DNA of 62,677 bases. It comes from CAYMFD01 sp964389475. Its GTDB lineage: Bacteria; Bacteroidota; Bacteroidia; Chitinophagales; Saprospiraceae. Each line of letters begins with the position of its first letter. Position 1 is the first letter of the stretch. The notes beneath the pieces were generated by a model. The model saw nothing but the letters and a program-made list of their open reading frames with translations. It was not told the origin of the DNA and did not search any database. The stretch covers positions 1 to 62,677 of the forward strand of contig CAYMFD010000007.1 of the NCBI GenBank assembly GCA_964389475.1, in the 5' to 3' direction. Shown piece by piece: positions 16,532 through 28,100 of this stretch. Made by a program: the position numbers and the translations under genes.

Positions 16532-17830
16532 ATGATCAGATCATACCTACTCGATCCTATTAAGGAGTTTGTCAAGATTGAGAGCTTTAGTGGCATCCTG
16601 CTTTTTGCCGCAACACTAGTTGCTATAGTATGGGCCAATAGTCCGTTTGGGGATAGCTATAACGCCATTTTCAACTATAAGCTAGGTGTCGATTCGTCTG
16701 GCTTTTCGCTGGTTAAGCCACTCATTTTATGGATTAACGATGGTTTGATGGCCATCTTTTTCTTCCTCATAGGCCTTGAGATTAAGAGAGAGATAACGCT
16801 AGGCGAGCTCAATAGTGTCAAGAAGGCCGCCTTTCCATTTTTAGCAGCTGTAGGAGGTATGTCTGTGCCTGCCCTCGTGTACGTATTACTCAATGATAAT
16901 CCGGCTGCGGCCTCGGGCTGGGCTATTCCTATGGCAACTGATATTGCATTTTCTCTAGCCATACTCAAGTTGCTAGGTGACCGTGTGTCTTTGAGTATCA
17001 AGATATTCCTGACCGCCTTTGCCATAGTAGATGACCTGGGAGCGGTGATGATCATAGCGATCTTCTATAGCACAGGTATCAAGTGGTCGATGATCGTCGG
17101 TGCCTTGGTACTGGTGATCTTGCTAGGTCTCATTAGTGCAGCCGGTAAGTACAATAAGTACGTGATGCTGGTAGTGTCTATCGTTGTGTGGTACCTTTTT
17201 CTGAAGGCAGGCGTCCATCCCACAATCGCCGGAGTCTTAGTTGCATTCACGATACCTATACAGCGCAAGGTGGAGAGCACGGCCTTTGTCAAAGAATTGC
17301 AGCAAGTGGCCAGCGATTTTGTAGAGCAAGAGGATGCGGATACAGAGTTGCTTACCTACGAGCAGGTAGATCAGATAGACCACTTACAGACCTGGATAGA
17401 TAAGATACAGTCTCCACTACAGACCATGGAGCATAGCTTGCACGGCTGGGTAGCTTATGTGATCATGCCCATTTTTGCCCTTGCTAATGCTGGTGTGACG
17501 GTAGGTGGCGGTGGCGAGCTACACACGGGTGTCATACTGGCACTGACCGCAGCTCTAGTCGTGGGCAATAGTGTAGGCGTATCTGTCTTAGCTAGCATAG
17601 GTGTCAAGTCGGGCCTCAGTGCCTTGCCAGTAGGTGTACGACCAGTACAAGTGCTAGGTGTAGCATTCCTCGCTGGGGTAGGTTTTACGATGTCAATATT
17701 TATTGCCAACCTCGCCTTCGCAGATGATCGCACCATGCTCGACTCTGCCAAGCTAGGTATCCTCATCGGCTCGTTGATCTCTGGGATCATAGGCTACCTC
17801 ATACTTCGACTATCGAGCAAGCCTGCGTAG
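16532..17830 (+). CDS. nhaA: Na+/H+ antiporter NhaA
   Basis: An inner-membrane antiporter that exports Na+ in exchange for protons. The family's N-terminal FVKIESFSGILL and WANSPFGDSY are present, then NDGLMAIFFFLIGLEIKRE, MATDIAFSLAIL (conserved Asp of the assembly) and FAIVDDLGAVMIIAIFY, whose paired Asp residues bind Na+ and H+. The C-terminal half holds a long polar loop at about 250-300 (EQEDADTELLTYEQVDQ), longer than in E. coli NhaA, which explains the length of 432. It fits a marine or saline habitat. Convergent with the desaturase gene. Confidence 0.96.
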   Translation: MIRSYLLDPIKEFVKIESFSGILLFAATLVAIVWANSPFGDSYNAIFNYKLGVDSSGFSLVKPLILWINDGLMAIFFFLIGLEIKREITLGELNSVKKAAFPFLAAVGGMSVPALVYVLLNDNPAAASGWAIPMATDIAFSLAILKLLGDRVSLSIKIFLTAFAIVDDLGAVMIIAIFYSTGIKWSMIVGALVLVILLGLISAAGKYNKYVMLVVSIVVWYLFLKAGVHPTIAGVLVAFTIPIQRKVESTAFVKELQQVASDFVEQEDADTELLTYEQVDQIDHLQTWIDKIQSPLQTMEHSLHGWVAYVIMPIFALANAGVTVGGGGELHTGVILALTAALVVGNSVGVSVLASIGVKSGLSALPVGVRPVQVLGVAFLAGVGFTMSIFIANLAFADDRTMLDSAKLGILIGSLISGIIGYLILRLSSKPA

Positions 17831-17896
17831 ATTTTGCTGCCTTCGAGGCTTTGTTGGATTATACTAGGATCTATCGTCTTGGAGATGGTAATGTCT

Positions 17897-18994
17897 CTAG
17901 ACGGCTGGCGCTTGCTTCGCATGACCAAATGACTTGAGTACAGACAAGTGAGACCTAACCGCTTGCAAGAATCGCTCATGCTCGTAGTAGGGTAGGTTGA
18001 ATTCCGCAACCGTCTTTCTTACGATCTGCGATATCTCGGGGTAGTGTACGTGGCAGATGTTGGGAAATAGGTGGTGCTCTATCTGGTGGTTGAGTCCTCC
18101 GCTCATCCAAGTTACAAATTTGCTTCGCGTACTAAAGTTAGCCGTCGTAGAGATCTGATGTATGGCCCAGGTATTATCCATAGTGCCACTTGGGTGCATC
18201 TCTTTGTGATGGTGCTCGGGTCCTTCGACTACGTGGGCCAGTTGAAAGATCGTTGTTATGTACACTCCTGCAAAAAAGTGCATAAGCAGAAAGCCTAGCA
18301 GTACGATATACCATGGGGCACCCAACAAGATTGGCACTAGGATCAGGGCGACCACGTAAAGGGTCTTTTGGATGATCATTCGTACAGATTCCTTCGTGGG
18401 GTTGTAGCCTCCTTTTTGAGTTAGGCCTACACGGTTGTACTGTATGAGTTGCTTGAAGTCCTTGTACAAAATCCAGCTCACCGTTGCCAGTGAGTAGATC
18501 ACTAGGGCATATAGGTGTTGAAATCTGTGATGACCCTTGAGCTTACCGTGCGGTGATAAGCGTAAGAAGGGCTTATCGTCTATGTCTTCGTCTATCTCGT
18601 ATACATTGGTAAACGTGTGGTGCAGCAAATTATGCTGTATCTTCCAAGTGAAGGAGCTACCGCCCACCAGCGTGAGGGAGTGACTAAAGATCTTGTTGAC
18701 CAGAGGATTAGTAGAATACGAGCCATGATTGGCGTCATGCATTATACACAGTCCTATTCCAGACATGCCTACACCCATTATTAAAAATGCCAATAGTATC
18801 CACCACCCACTTACCACCTGCGCATAGATCAGTAGTAGTGGTATGATATACATGGCTAGCATCGCCGCCGACTTGACGTACATCCTGCGATCACCTGTCC
18901 TCTTTATCTGATTGCTCTTAAAGTAGGTGTTTACTCTAGCGTTGAGGGTTCTAAAAAAACCATCAGGTAGGCTCCTCGTAAATTTTACGTCCAT
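17897..18994 (-). CDS. Membrane fatty acid desaturase (acyl-CoA/lipid desaturase family)
   Basis: A di-iron membrane enzyme that inserts a double bond in a fatty acyl chain. The three histidine boxes are complete: HDANHGS near residue 95, QHNLLHHTFTN near 130 and HQIEHHLFPN near 315. Hydrophobic spans lie before box 1 and between boxes 2 and 3. The box 3 form (Q-x-x-HH) resembles front-end (delta-5/delta-6 type) desaturases, but there is no cytochrome b5 domain. Length (365) is typical. The 233 bases upstream to the next gene show no gene or clear site. Regiospecificity cannot be read from sequence. Confidence 0.9.
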   Translation of the reverse strand: MDVKFTRSLPDGFFRTLNARVNTYFKSNQIKRTGDRRMYVKSAAMLAMYIIPLLLIYAQVVSGWWILLAFLIMGVGMSGIGLCIMHDANHGSYSTNPLVNKIFSHSLTLVGGSSFTWKIQHNLLHHTFTNVYEIDEDIDDKPFLRLSPHGKLKGHHRFQHLYALVIYSLATVSWILYKDFKQLIQYNRVGLTQKGGYNPTKESVRMIIQKTLYVVALILVPILLGAPWYIVLLGFLLMHFFAGVYITTIFQLAHVVEGPEHHHKEMHPSGTMDNTWAIHQISTTANFSTRSKFVTWMSGGLNHQIEHHLFPNICHVHYPEISQIVRKTVAEFNLPYYEHERFLQAVRSHLSVLKSFGHAKQAPAV

Positions 18995-19227
18995 AGTGTG
19001 TGTTCATCTATATCGCCAGCAATTGACAGGCTAGGTAGTCACGATAACCTCCTCTTACATGAGGGTAGTGTCTATTGGCTATCACATATAACGACCGTTC
19101 TACAGAGATAATTACTCAGAGGACTACTCGCTATGGGCCCAAAATAGCAAGATATCGCTTGACCTACGAAAGGCATTGTGGATTTAGATGATATTGGGTA
19201 GCGGTAGGCTGTTAACAGAGTGCTTAA

Positions 19228-20076
19228 TCACAAGTCTACTCTCATCTCATACTGATCATACTTTCGCACCATACCGCACGACGAGTATAGTGCAGCAAGC
19301 CCCGCTGCTCGCGTGTCGACATTACTTACATCGGTAATCTGAGTGACGTGGTCCTGTGTCCAGCGAAGTAGGCTAGTAGCGACGCCTTGGCGGCGTGCAC
19401 CTGGTACGACATAGATCTGCTGTAGTCGTTCCCGGTCAGGGTTGACCACAGCGTATGCGCATAGGTTACCATGGCGGTAAGCACCTATGAGGACAGCGGA
19501 CTTTAGCTTTTTGAGCGAGGCCGTAGCGTTTTGCCAGGATGGTAGCACATTCGCCTCACCTGCTATTGTGTCTAGGGTAGACCAGTCGATTCTCTCGATC
19601 GTCAGGTCGTTTGCTTTTGCCACTGGCAGTGTCATCGGGCCGGTGTAGCAGGCCAGTTCTCTTTGCGTGGCAAACCCCGTCTTACGATATGACTTGATAG
19701 CTGGCGTATTACTGGAAAGGACTTCTAGCGTGACAAAGTCAGCGCCGTGACCCTTTAGCTGTGGCAAGATGTAATCATACATCTTCACAGTAAGTCCCTG
19801 CCCCCGCTCGCCAGGTATCACACCCGTGCCCCCGTTGTAGATGATGTCGCCATCTGCACCAGGTCGACAGCCATGCAATATAAATGCTACCAGCGCCTTA
19901 CCTCGAAATACCCCTACTGATAGCCTTGGCTCGATTGACTCGACAATAAACTTTGTCTCTAGCAGCTCCAGGCTATATCTAAACGAGATCTCGTAGTCGG
20001 CAAAGGCAGCATTGAGACTATCTCTTATCTGAGCGAGCGGAATCCCGTCTAGAGTGGTTAAGTGTAGATGGTCCAT
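19228..20076 (-). CDS. Tandem GNAT-family N-acetyltransferase
   Basis: Two GNAT-like halves are visible. In the first, GGTGVIPGERGQGLTVKMYD is the acetyl-CoA binding motif A (about residues 80-100), followed by LEVLSSNTPAIKSYRKTGF. In the second, QQIYVVPGARRQGVATSLL is another motif A, with DTRAAGLAALYSSCGM after it. A double domain is common in Bacteroidetes GNAT proteins of about 280 residues. I use the ATG at 20076 (MDHLHLTTLDGIP); the frame runs open to 20148 but the added residues do not look like protein. The substrate is unknown. A decayed porP fragment lies upstream. Confidence 0.83.
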   Translation of the reverse strand: MDHLHLTTLDGIPLAQIRDSLNAAFADYEISFRYSLELLETKFIVESIEPRLSVGVFRGKALVAFILHGCRPGADGDIIYNGGTGVIPGERGQGLTVKMYDYILPQLKGHGADFVTLEVLSSNTPAIKSYRKTGFATQRELACYTGPMTLPVAKANDLTIERIDWSTLDTIAGEANVLPSWQNATASLKKLKSAVLIGAYRHGNLCAYAVVNPDRERLQQIYVVPGARRQGVATSLLRWTQDHVTQITDVSNVDTRAAGLAALYSSCGMVRKYDQYEMRVDL

Positions 20077-20172
20077 GATGGTATGTATTGAGGGTATGCG
20101 GTAGATGTACAGCCTTGAACATAGATACAGATAAAAGATCGCCCTCACAAGTGGAAATCTATATCCTCGTGG

Positions 20173-20373
20173 TCAACTAACAATGTAGGGAGCATCCTCG
20201 TTACGCCAGTGCAGTGCAACAGCAAATCGATCGGTAAACCACGCCTGTACGCTTGCCATAAACTGTAGGGGTATAGCCTGGTGATAATTGATCAAAATGG
20301 AAGGCTGCCAGAGTATAGAGCTGTACTCATCACCTATCACGATACCGACCTGACTCGCATCTTGATCCTTGGG
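20173..20373 (-). pseudogene. Decayed fragment of a PorP/SprF-family gene
   Basis: Bases 20190-20342 align without gaps to 21402-21554 inside the intact PorP/SprF gene, with 9 differences in 153 bases (about 94%). The reading frame of the fragment is still open on the same strand (SSILWQPSILINYHQA and AWFTDRFAVALHWRNEDA are preserved) but it is bounded by TGA codons at 20374-20376 and 20173-20175 and has no start. Outside the 153 bases the similarity stops sharply. It fills most of the 20149-20509 gap; nothing else is seen there. Confidence 0.8.
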
Positions 20374-20509
20374 TCATTTAATTGTGGTGGTCACTAATCA
20401 CATTGTTGATCCAGGTCAATAACGCATGGCACTATAGTAGGAAGGTAGCTGCGGGCATCACTGCGATGCACCCAGCTAGCTTCAAGGTTTGTGGTCAGTT
20501 ACGAGCCAC

Positions 20510-21151
20510 CTAGTCGAGTATGTTAAACGATCCTGTATAGTTGCCTTTGACCTCCCCATCGATGCCAGGGCTGATACTATAGGTGGCGGCGATGGATCCG
20601 CTACCACCCAGATGATCTATCTCTAGGAAGGAGATAGACATTTCGGCGATGTCTTCATTGGTCAGTGGCAGGTAGTAGCCATTCAGTTCGCCATAGCTGA
20701 TATTATCTTCCGAATAGTTGATATCTACATTACCGTCAACAACAACTGTTGAGCCAGCGGAGATTCTGAGATCTCCAGTACGAAAATCAATATCCTCGAT
20801 CACATCTTTAACGAGACCATCTGTTATATCTCGAAAAGAAGCGGAGAAAACCTGCTGTGTACCAGTGCTGTAGACTATTCTGCCATCGGCATCCCTAGTA
20901 ATGGCTCCGTCGGTAAATATAACTGTGACGTGGTCTCTATATTTGATAACGTCCATCTGCGTCTCAATATCATATTGCAAAACTGGACTATATACAAGGT
21001 ATGCGTTGGGGGTCTCGTAGATGTTTCCTATTCTTTGAAAAGTGTTCGTCACATCTTGTCCCGATTCTTGACTTTCTTCACTATCGTCGTTACAAGACGC
21101 AAGGAGTGCTAGCCCTATCAAGGCAGTAAAAATTAGGGTAAATTTCTTCAT
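20510..21151 (-). CDS. Hypothetical lipoprotein (213 aa)
   Basis: A clear lipoprotein signal peptide (MKKFTLIFTALIGLALLASC, lipobox LASC) then an acidic Ser/Glu/Gln-rich spacer (NDDSEESQESGQD) that may keep it at the outer leaflet of the inner membrane or allow surface export. The rest is beta-rich, with repeated short strands and DG/NG turns (IVYSTGTQQVFSASF, STVVVDGNVDINYS, GELNGYYLPLTNED, SIAATYSISPGID, VKGNYTGSFNI). I recognise no domain. It follows the porP-like gene by 74 bases on the same strand and could share its transcript. Confidence 0.7.
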   Translation of the reverse strand: MKKFTLIFTALIGLALLASCNDDSEESQESGQDVTNTFQRIGNIYETPNAYLVYSPVLQYDIETQMDVIKYRDHVTVIFTDGAITRDADGRIVYSTGTQQVFSASFRDITDGLVKDVIEDIDFRTGDLRISAGSTVVVDGNVDINYSEDNISYGELNGYYLPLTNEDIAEMSISFLEIDHLGGSGSIAATYSISPGIDGEVKGNYTGSFNILD

Positions 21152-21225
21152 GTGTTATTTAGTATTTTATAATTAAAATATTTCATCTCTAATTCAATTA
21201 TCTGAGTGTTAATGCGATCTGAATA

Positions 21226-22149
21226 CTAGTAGTACCAGCGCCGCATTTCTTTGTATTGACGTCGATCCTGGCCTACAATTCGATAACCCAGCATCACCTC
21301 TGGACTGCCACTGCTGTACTGCTGCAGATCGCTGGTGGTAAAGTCATAGGCGGTACTGATTTTCCATTGCTCGGCAAAGTGTAATTCTATGCTTAGCGCT
21401 AGAGCATCTTCGTTACGCCAGTGCAGCGCCACAGCAAATCGATCGGTAAACCAAGCCTGTACGCTTGCTGTAATCTGTAGGGGTACAGCCTGGTGATAAT
21501 TAATCAAAATGGAAGGCTGCCAGAGTATAGAGCTGTACTCATCACCTATCACGAGACCAGCATTTAAGCATAAGTGATTGACCCTGCGAGGTACTAGATT
21601 TTGACTCCCGAATGTGGTGACTGTAGGCGACGAAACGCCTAGGTACATCACTTCGTCGTGGTAGTATATACCTAGCCCTACACCTACGTACGAGAATGAC
21701 TCCAGTGCCTGTGTGTACAGTGGATCGCCTGGGTCACTTTGATTGAGGCTGGCAAAGTCTGATAACGTATTATGTAGAGCTGTCCGTATGCCCCCATTAA
21801 GGTGTCCGCCATTTTCAAACCTAATCTTGTACGAAGTACTGATGGCGAGTTCGCTATGAGCATTGATCCCTATCTGTTCTCTGCCGATGGTGACACCCAG
21901 GCCTAGCCGGTGCTGCTTGAGGCCGTATTCGGCACTGGCTATCATGGTAGTCGGTGCACCTTCTACACCCATCCATTGCCGTCGGTACTGCACTGTGCCT
22001 GTACCGACTCCATTGCCGTGGCTGCCGGCGTAGGCTGGGTTGAAAAACAGTGAGTTGAAGGTGTATTTCGTGAGTATAGTTTCTTGCTGACCAGAAAGGG
22101 TAGTCCACGTACCTGCCCATACCAGCATTAGTATTGTTATACTTTTCAT
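21226..22149 (-). CDS. PorP/SprF-family T9SS-associated outer-membrane protein
   Basis: A signal peptide (MKSITILMLVWAGTWTTLSG) is followed by the family hallmark QQETILTKYTFNSLFFNPAYAGSH, then a barrel-like series of strands ending near YDFTTSDLQQYSSGSPEVMLGY. PorP/SprF proteins are thought to help retain or anchor type B T9SS substrates at the cell surface. It starts 33 bases after the stop of the giant type B protein, the usual operon pairing. The ATG at 22149 opens directly on the signal peptide; the longer frame from 22179 does not. Part of this gene (21402-21554) is copied at 20190-20342. Confidence 0.92.
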   Translation of the reverse strand: MKSITILMLVWAGTWTTLSGQQETILTKYTFNSLFFNPAYAGSHGNGVGTGTVQYRRQWMGVEGAPTTMIASAEYGLKQHRLGLGVTIGREQIGINAHSELAISTSYKIRFENGGHLNGGIRTALHNTLSDFASLNQSDPGDPLYTQALESFSYVGVGLGIYYHDEVMYLGVSSPTVTTFGSQNLVPRRVNHLCLNAGLVIGDEYSSILWQPSILINYHQAVPLQITASVQAWFTDRFAVALHWRNEDALALSIELHFAEQWKISTAYDFTTSDLQQYSSGSPEVMLGYRIVGQDRRQYKEMRRWYY

Positions 22150-22182
22150 AGTTGTACAATTTGCTTGAGTGATAGTCATGCT

Positions 22183-25100
22183 TTACTTTCTGATATCGAT
22201 GTAGGTTTGTCGTGAGTCTACGGACTCCCCGCTACCGTCGGTCAGGTTGACGATAAGGAAGTACGTGCCTTCTGCCAGGTTATCTCCAGATAAGCTTGTG
22301 CCTTTCCAGTCGTTCTGGTAGTCATCACCCCGATAGACGAGCTGTCCCCACCTGTTGTATATAAGGATGTCCAGTTGACAGGTGCTGTTGCCATCGATGA
22401 CGAGTACGTCATTGTAGCCATCATCATTAGGAGTCAGGGCATTGTATATGGTGAGATCATCCAGCTGGCATAGTCGTCCCATGCCACAGTCTTGTATCTC
22501 TATCTCGAGATTATCGCTGACCTCTGCACAGATTGCGCCTTCGTCATTAAAGTACTGGATAGTGATGTCGAGGTCATAGATCCCATCATTCATATAAGTA
22601 TGCCTGACAGTATCGGTGCCTGTCGACTGCCACATATCCCCATCACCGAAGTCGATGGATAGTGTAGCGCATGTGTCTGGCAAAAATGGTAATGTCACCT
22701 CGCATTGGTCTATAATTATATCAGATCCTGTGGTTATCAAGCTATCTAGATAGCCTGAGCTCACATCACAGCAAGGGTCCGTATCGCAGGCGACTTCGAA
22801 GCAGTATGTCGTCTCATCACTACAGCAGAAAATGGGTTCTTGCCCGCTGGAGAGGTCCTGCTCGTGGCCGACAATATTATAGCAAACACTGTCTCCAGCA
22901 CTAGCCCCAAGGTAGGTAAGGCATATCCATGATGATGTGTCTCCAGGTATGAGTGTAGGGATCCCTAGTGGGTCGGGTGACAGACTATGTCCGGCACTAA
23001 ACCTGTGAAAGGCGATCGAATTGATATCAAAGAAGGTATTATTGGCCACTCTGATACAGTAAGTCTGCGTAGCACAGTCGATACTGTCTTCTACCACACT
23101 TATGCAGGTGCTAGAGACCACGGGACAATCTACCACGAAGCAGACAGGTGTGGTGTCTTGACAGCAGAAGATGGGGTCCTCGCCGATGGTGATGTCTTCT
23201 CTATGGCCTACTACATCAAAACATACAGTATCTCCCTGGAAAGCGCCGATGTAGGTGAGACAGATTTCCTCGCTGGAGACCCCAGGCGCTAGAGGTGCCT
23301 GTAGGCGGTAGGGGTCTGGGCTCAAAGCGATACTGGCTGTGAGTTCTATGAAAGCTAGAGACCACATCGTATCAGTTGTGTTATTGGTGATGCGGAAGCA
23401 GTAGGCGCCTTGGTCGCAGTCTAGGTTGCCGTCGATAACCGAGAGGCAGGAACTAGCTGATGGTGGACATGCAGTAATGATATCAAGTACTGCTGTCTTG
23501 CGGAGGCAGGTGTCTTGGTTACTGTCCAGACGGAAGTAGTCTACAGATACCGTATAGCTACCTGATGGCCCGGGATACGTGTAGCAAGGTGCCACTCCAC
23601 CACCATTGAGGCTAACGACTGTGCCATCGCCATAGTTGATATTGAGGTACTCACAACTGTCTAGGACGAACGGCAGGCAGAGCTCACATCCATTGAGGCT
23701 GTAGTTGATGCCGACATCAAATTCATCGCAAAAATCCTCTTCTGTAACGTCGCAGCAAGGATCCGTCACGACTACTCCACAAGCAGTAAAAGAGATGTTG
23801 TCTATCGCTACATCTTGGAAGCCCGCAGAGCCTGCGGCAAGCTGGAGTTGCAGATTGGTGCTGGCGCTGATGGCAGTATAGTTGACCGTAATATTCTGCC
23901 ATGCGTCTGGTAGTTGATTGACGAGTACTGTTGCTACCGTGCTACCGTCTATGATGACTTCTATGGATGCATTGCCAAAATCAAGGAGACGTGGCGCTAC
24001 TAGGTGATCATAGAATAGGCATAGTGAATAGTCTTGACCTGGTATGGTGGTAACGGTGTTTTGCCAGAATGGTACACCGGGAATGCCGTCTACGGTCAAA
24101 AACTGGCCGGTACCAGTAGTATAATCAGTAGCTGCCCACGCAGCATTGGCTAGGGTCGTACTAGTCCGTACACTGTAGTCGCCTACACCAAGAGCTCCCG
24201 AACTCTGGTAAGTATACCCGTTGGTAAACCCTGTATTACCTGCCTCGAAGTCTCCATTGACCAGGAGGTTAGGCCCTTGTACCTGTCCATCAGGGCAAGC
24301 AGCACATACAGCGGGCTGCAGCGTATCACACTCAAACGTATAGCTTAGTACATCACTCCAGCAGGCATCATCGATATCGCCTTCCCATACGGGTAGGGTG
24401 ATCACATAAGAGCCAGGTGTAGTGTAGGTGTACGACCAGCAGTTATTAGGCGGGTTACTCTGTAAGACGGTAGGTAAGATGATACTGCCATCGCCCCAGT
24501 CGGGACTCAGATTGGAGAAGTAGTGGCATGTGTCAAACTGATTGGCACATACTGTAATCGAGCAATCGTCTTGCGTTACCTGGAAGCCTTGATTGACGAG
24601 CATATCAAAGGTGTCTTGGCTAGCGCAGCAGTCGTCCATAGTGGGGCATGGTGGTACCACAAAGCACTGGACTAGTGTGTCCGTGCAGCAGATATTGGAC
24701 TGGCCAGGCAAGACAGCGTTCTCGGCGGCTATGCTGTAGCAAACCGTATCGCCAACAGCGGAGCCTGTATAATTGACACATATCCAAGCACTGGTATCTC
24801 CGGATACGAGCGGACCATTGGGTATGGTGACAGAGGTGGGCGATAGTGTCCCGCCGTTGACGCCGTACAGTATTACGCTGGCGATATCAAATGACGGATT
24901 ACTCGCATTCTTAATCTGGAAGCAATAGGTCTCCGTCTCGCACTGGATACTATCTTGAATAAACTCAAAGCACTTAATGCCATCGTCGTCACTGCATTCC
25001 ATCGGCAGATCGCTGGGGCAAACCTCAACGCAGTCATTACCGACCTGCTGCAGCCAGTGTACAGTCACGTTATGGGGTCCTGCACCGTAGTCGGTGGTGC

Positions 25101-28100
25101 AAAGCGTAAAGATGTCTTGCTGGCCTAGCGGCATGCTACCCGATGGTATCAGTACTTCGGCTCTGAAGGGGGTCAGCTGATTGACAACATAACCATTAAG
25201 TCCACGTACTTGAGATATGCTGACTGGCGGCGTGGTACGAATGGCTACTCCTTTGTAGCGGTTATTGGGATCCATGTTGTCGATGGTAAACGTGCTACAA
25301 CATACCGAGTCGACATTGGTCGATGGCCCATTAGTAACGATCAAGCTGTCGCACGGCAAGACACTAGGGGGACACTCAAACGTATAGCTTAGTACATCAC
25401 TCCAGCAGGCATCATCGATATCGCCTTCCCATACGGGTAGGGTGATCACATAAGAGCCAGGTGTAGTGTAGGTGTACGACCAGCAGTTATTAGGCGGGTT
25501 ACTCTGTAAGACGGTAGGTAAGATGATACTGCCATCGCCCCAGTCGGGACTCAGATTGGAGAAGTAGTGGCATGTGTCAAACTGATTGGCACATACGGTA
25601 ATCGAGCAATCGTCTTGCGTTACCTGAAAGCCTTGATTGACGAGCATGTCAAAGGTGTCTTGGCTAGCGCAGCAGTCGTCGGTCATAGGACATTCGGGAA
25701 TCACGACACAGACGGTATCTGACTCAAAACAGCACCAGCTGTCGGGGTTCTGGGTGTCTGCTAGTCGCACACCAAATTTTACGGTCGTGCCAGGTGTAAT
25801 CGCTGACCCAAATAACTGGAATGTGACAGTACTTGTGTCACAGGGGATACTTCCAGTAGGTAGTAAGCTGATAGGGTTAGGCCAGTACGATACACCTGAC
25901 GTGATGGGATAAATAATAAACTGGTCAGCAAAGTGCTGAGAAGAGTTTTTAAAGGTCAGACACACATCGACTGTGTTCTGTGATCCGCTACCGCTTGCAC
26001 AGTCAGGGTCCAGTGGCGGTACGGTATCACCAGTCTGCCAGATAAGCATTTTACCTGTAATATCGGTAGACGGGTTTATTGATTGAGTGGGATTGCAAAC
26101 TTCGCCAAACAGCGTTATCTCACATTTTTGAATGAGGGTTCCATTACATAGATATATGTCCGTATTACCGATATTGGCTGCGCCAGGCGGTGTAGGGTTG
26201 GTAGCCACAAAGACCACCTGACCATTCCATATTCCTTTTTCGACACTATTGTAACTCAAGATCTCTGGTAAGCCTACCTGGGCACCGATGGTGTCTCGTA
26301 GCCATTGTACACACCATGGTGTCTCGTAGCAGTCTAGGCTGTCACAAGGGCTGCTTTTGATGTCGGTGTCTATAACGGTAATGCAAGGATTATCAATCGG
26401 TGGTTCGCACTCAAATCGGATAGTATCAGAACACGCAATGTATGGTTCACCATTACCATCTAGGGCATACCAGTTGAGTACAACATCCTGAGGCGTCTCA
26501 CCTGGGTCTATGTCGTCGAGGCAAAACTGTATGAGATCAGCAGTAGTCCCTGGTGGTATGTAGCCAGAGTTATGCGTCCATGCCACACAGTTAGGTGTCG
26601 AGTTACTCACTGACCAGTCTTGAGGCATGCTGCCACCTGTAGCGTGGCTACCTATATTCACACCAGGCGTGATACTCTTGAGCTCTAGGCTGGTAAAGAA
26701 GTCGGTAGGGCAATCATTAGTGATATCTATCTCATGGCAGCACTCTCCTAGGAGAGATGGCTCTGAGCAGTTGCTGTCATCGATGGTGAGGACAAGTTGC
26801 GGATGCAGCGCTGGGTTTGGGTGATCCTTGGAGGCGAAATGCAGTTCGATATTCTTGTCACTGCATTGTGGGATCATCGCGAATCCGAAGCCACCATTTG
26901 CGACGATGTCATTAGTAAGGATCGTGACGTCGAGATCATAGTTTTGATAAGGGCTAGTGGGGGAGTCTAAGAATGACACATTGATGCCTGATACGAATGG
27001 CAAAGTAGTAGACATACTACCCTCATCCCATGCAGAGAATCCACGTTGCAGCAGGATGCAGTTGTTGTCAACAGCTGAGGCACTATGTCCAGGCGTATTC
27101 GTATCTGCGAAGAGCTTGAGTCGTGCTTCTGTAATAGTAGCACCCTCGCAGATGTCTTGTAAGAAGTCGAAGTTGATAAAGGTTTGACTACTTGCTCCAT
27201 CAGAAACTAGGGTATTGTCAAACGTGATGATAGATAGGGTAGGCCCGCTGACATCAGGGCCGCCACCCGCTTGCACAAATAGCCAATCGCCGTCGTCGCT
27301 TGCTCGATAGTTAAGCATCTGTCCAGATGGGGTGCCGCTTATGTCTGTGACATCGTAGTCTTTCATTTCACAAGGATCACAGCATACGTCTAGTTCTGTG
27401 CAGAAATAATCAGGTGCTGTACAGCACATACCATCGGTAAGTAGATGACCTTCTACACACCATTGGGTAGGAGAGGAGATCGCTGTCGTCGCTATTACTG
27501 TGGCCATCAATCTCGTAGCACTAGCACCAGAGGCAAGTCCTCCAGGTATAGTAATACTGATGGTCGGCTGCGGTAGAGCTCCAGCGGGAGCACCGATAGG
27601 CAAAAATCGAACATTAGGATCTTGGCTTGTGAGATTGAGTCGTCGAGCAACATTGGGTGTGAGGTTGGTGACGGAGACACTGAGAGCATAGCTATACGGA
27701 TCGTCAGGATCGCACGATGCATCCAGCGTCAAGTCTAGGCACGAGTCTGGTTCAGTAGTGGGAGCAGGACAGCCAAACTTTAGCGTGTCACGGCATATCA
27801 GCTCTACATTATCGACTGGTCCCGGGCCATATGCACTAGCCACTACGCATTGTGGTGTCTGGCTTATACTGTCGACATTGGCAAAACAAAATTTCATAAA
27901 ATCTAGACTACTTACAGGCAGGTTACCGCCAAAGCCTGGTGTCTTTCCTGTCACTCGCAGTTTGGTACCATTACTCAGTGTGTCAAGGTCGTAGATACTA
28001 GTATCTATCATCGCCGTATTAAAGATCACACCAGGCGTGGTGAGGTCGTAGTCGACATAGTACCACGATGTAGTGATATCCATGTCTAGCTCATAGCAGC

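Noticed and set aside
18995..19227. Gap between the desaturase and GNAT genes, checked for tRNA, promoter and terminator.
   Set aside because: No clover-leaf, hairpin with T run or TAnnTTTG box could be supported.
24329..25680. Considered a CRISPR-like or transposon-like repeat.
   Set aside because: The two copies are long, coding and in frame in one protein; there are no short regular repeats or spacers.
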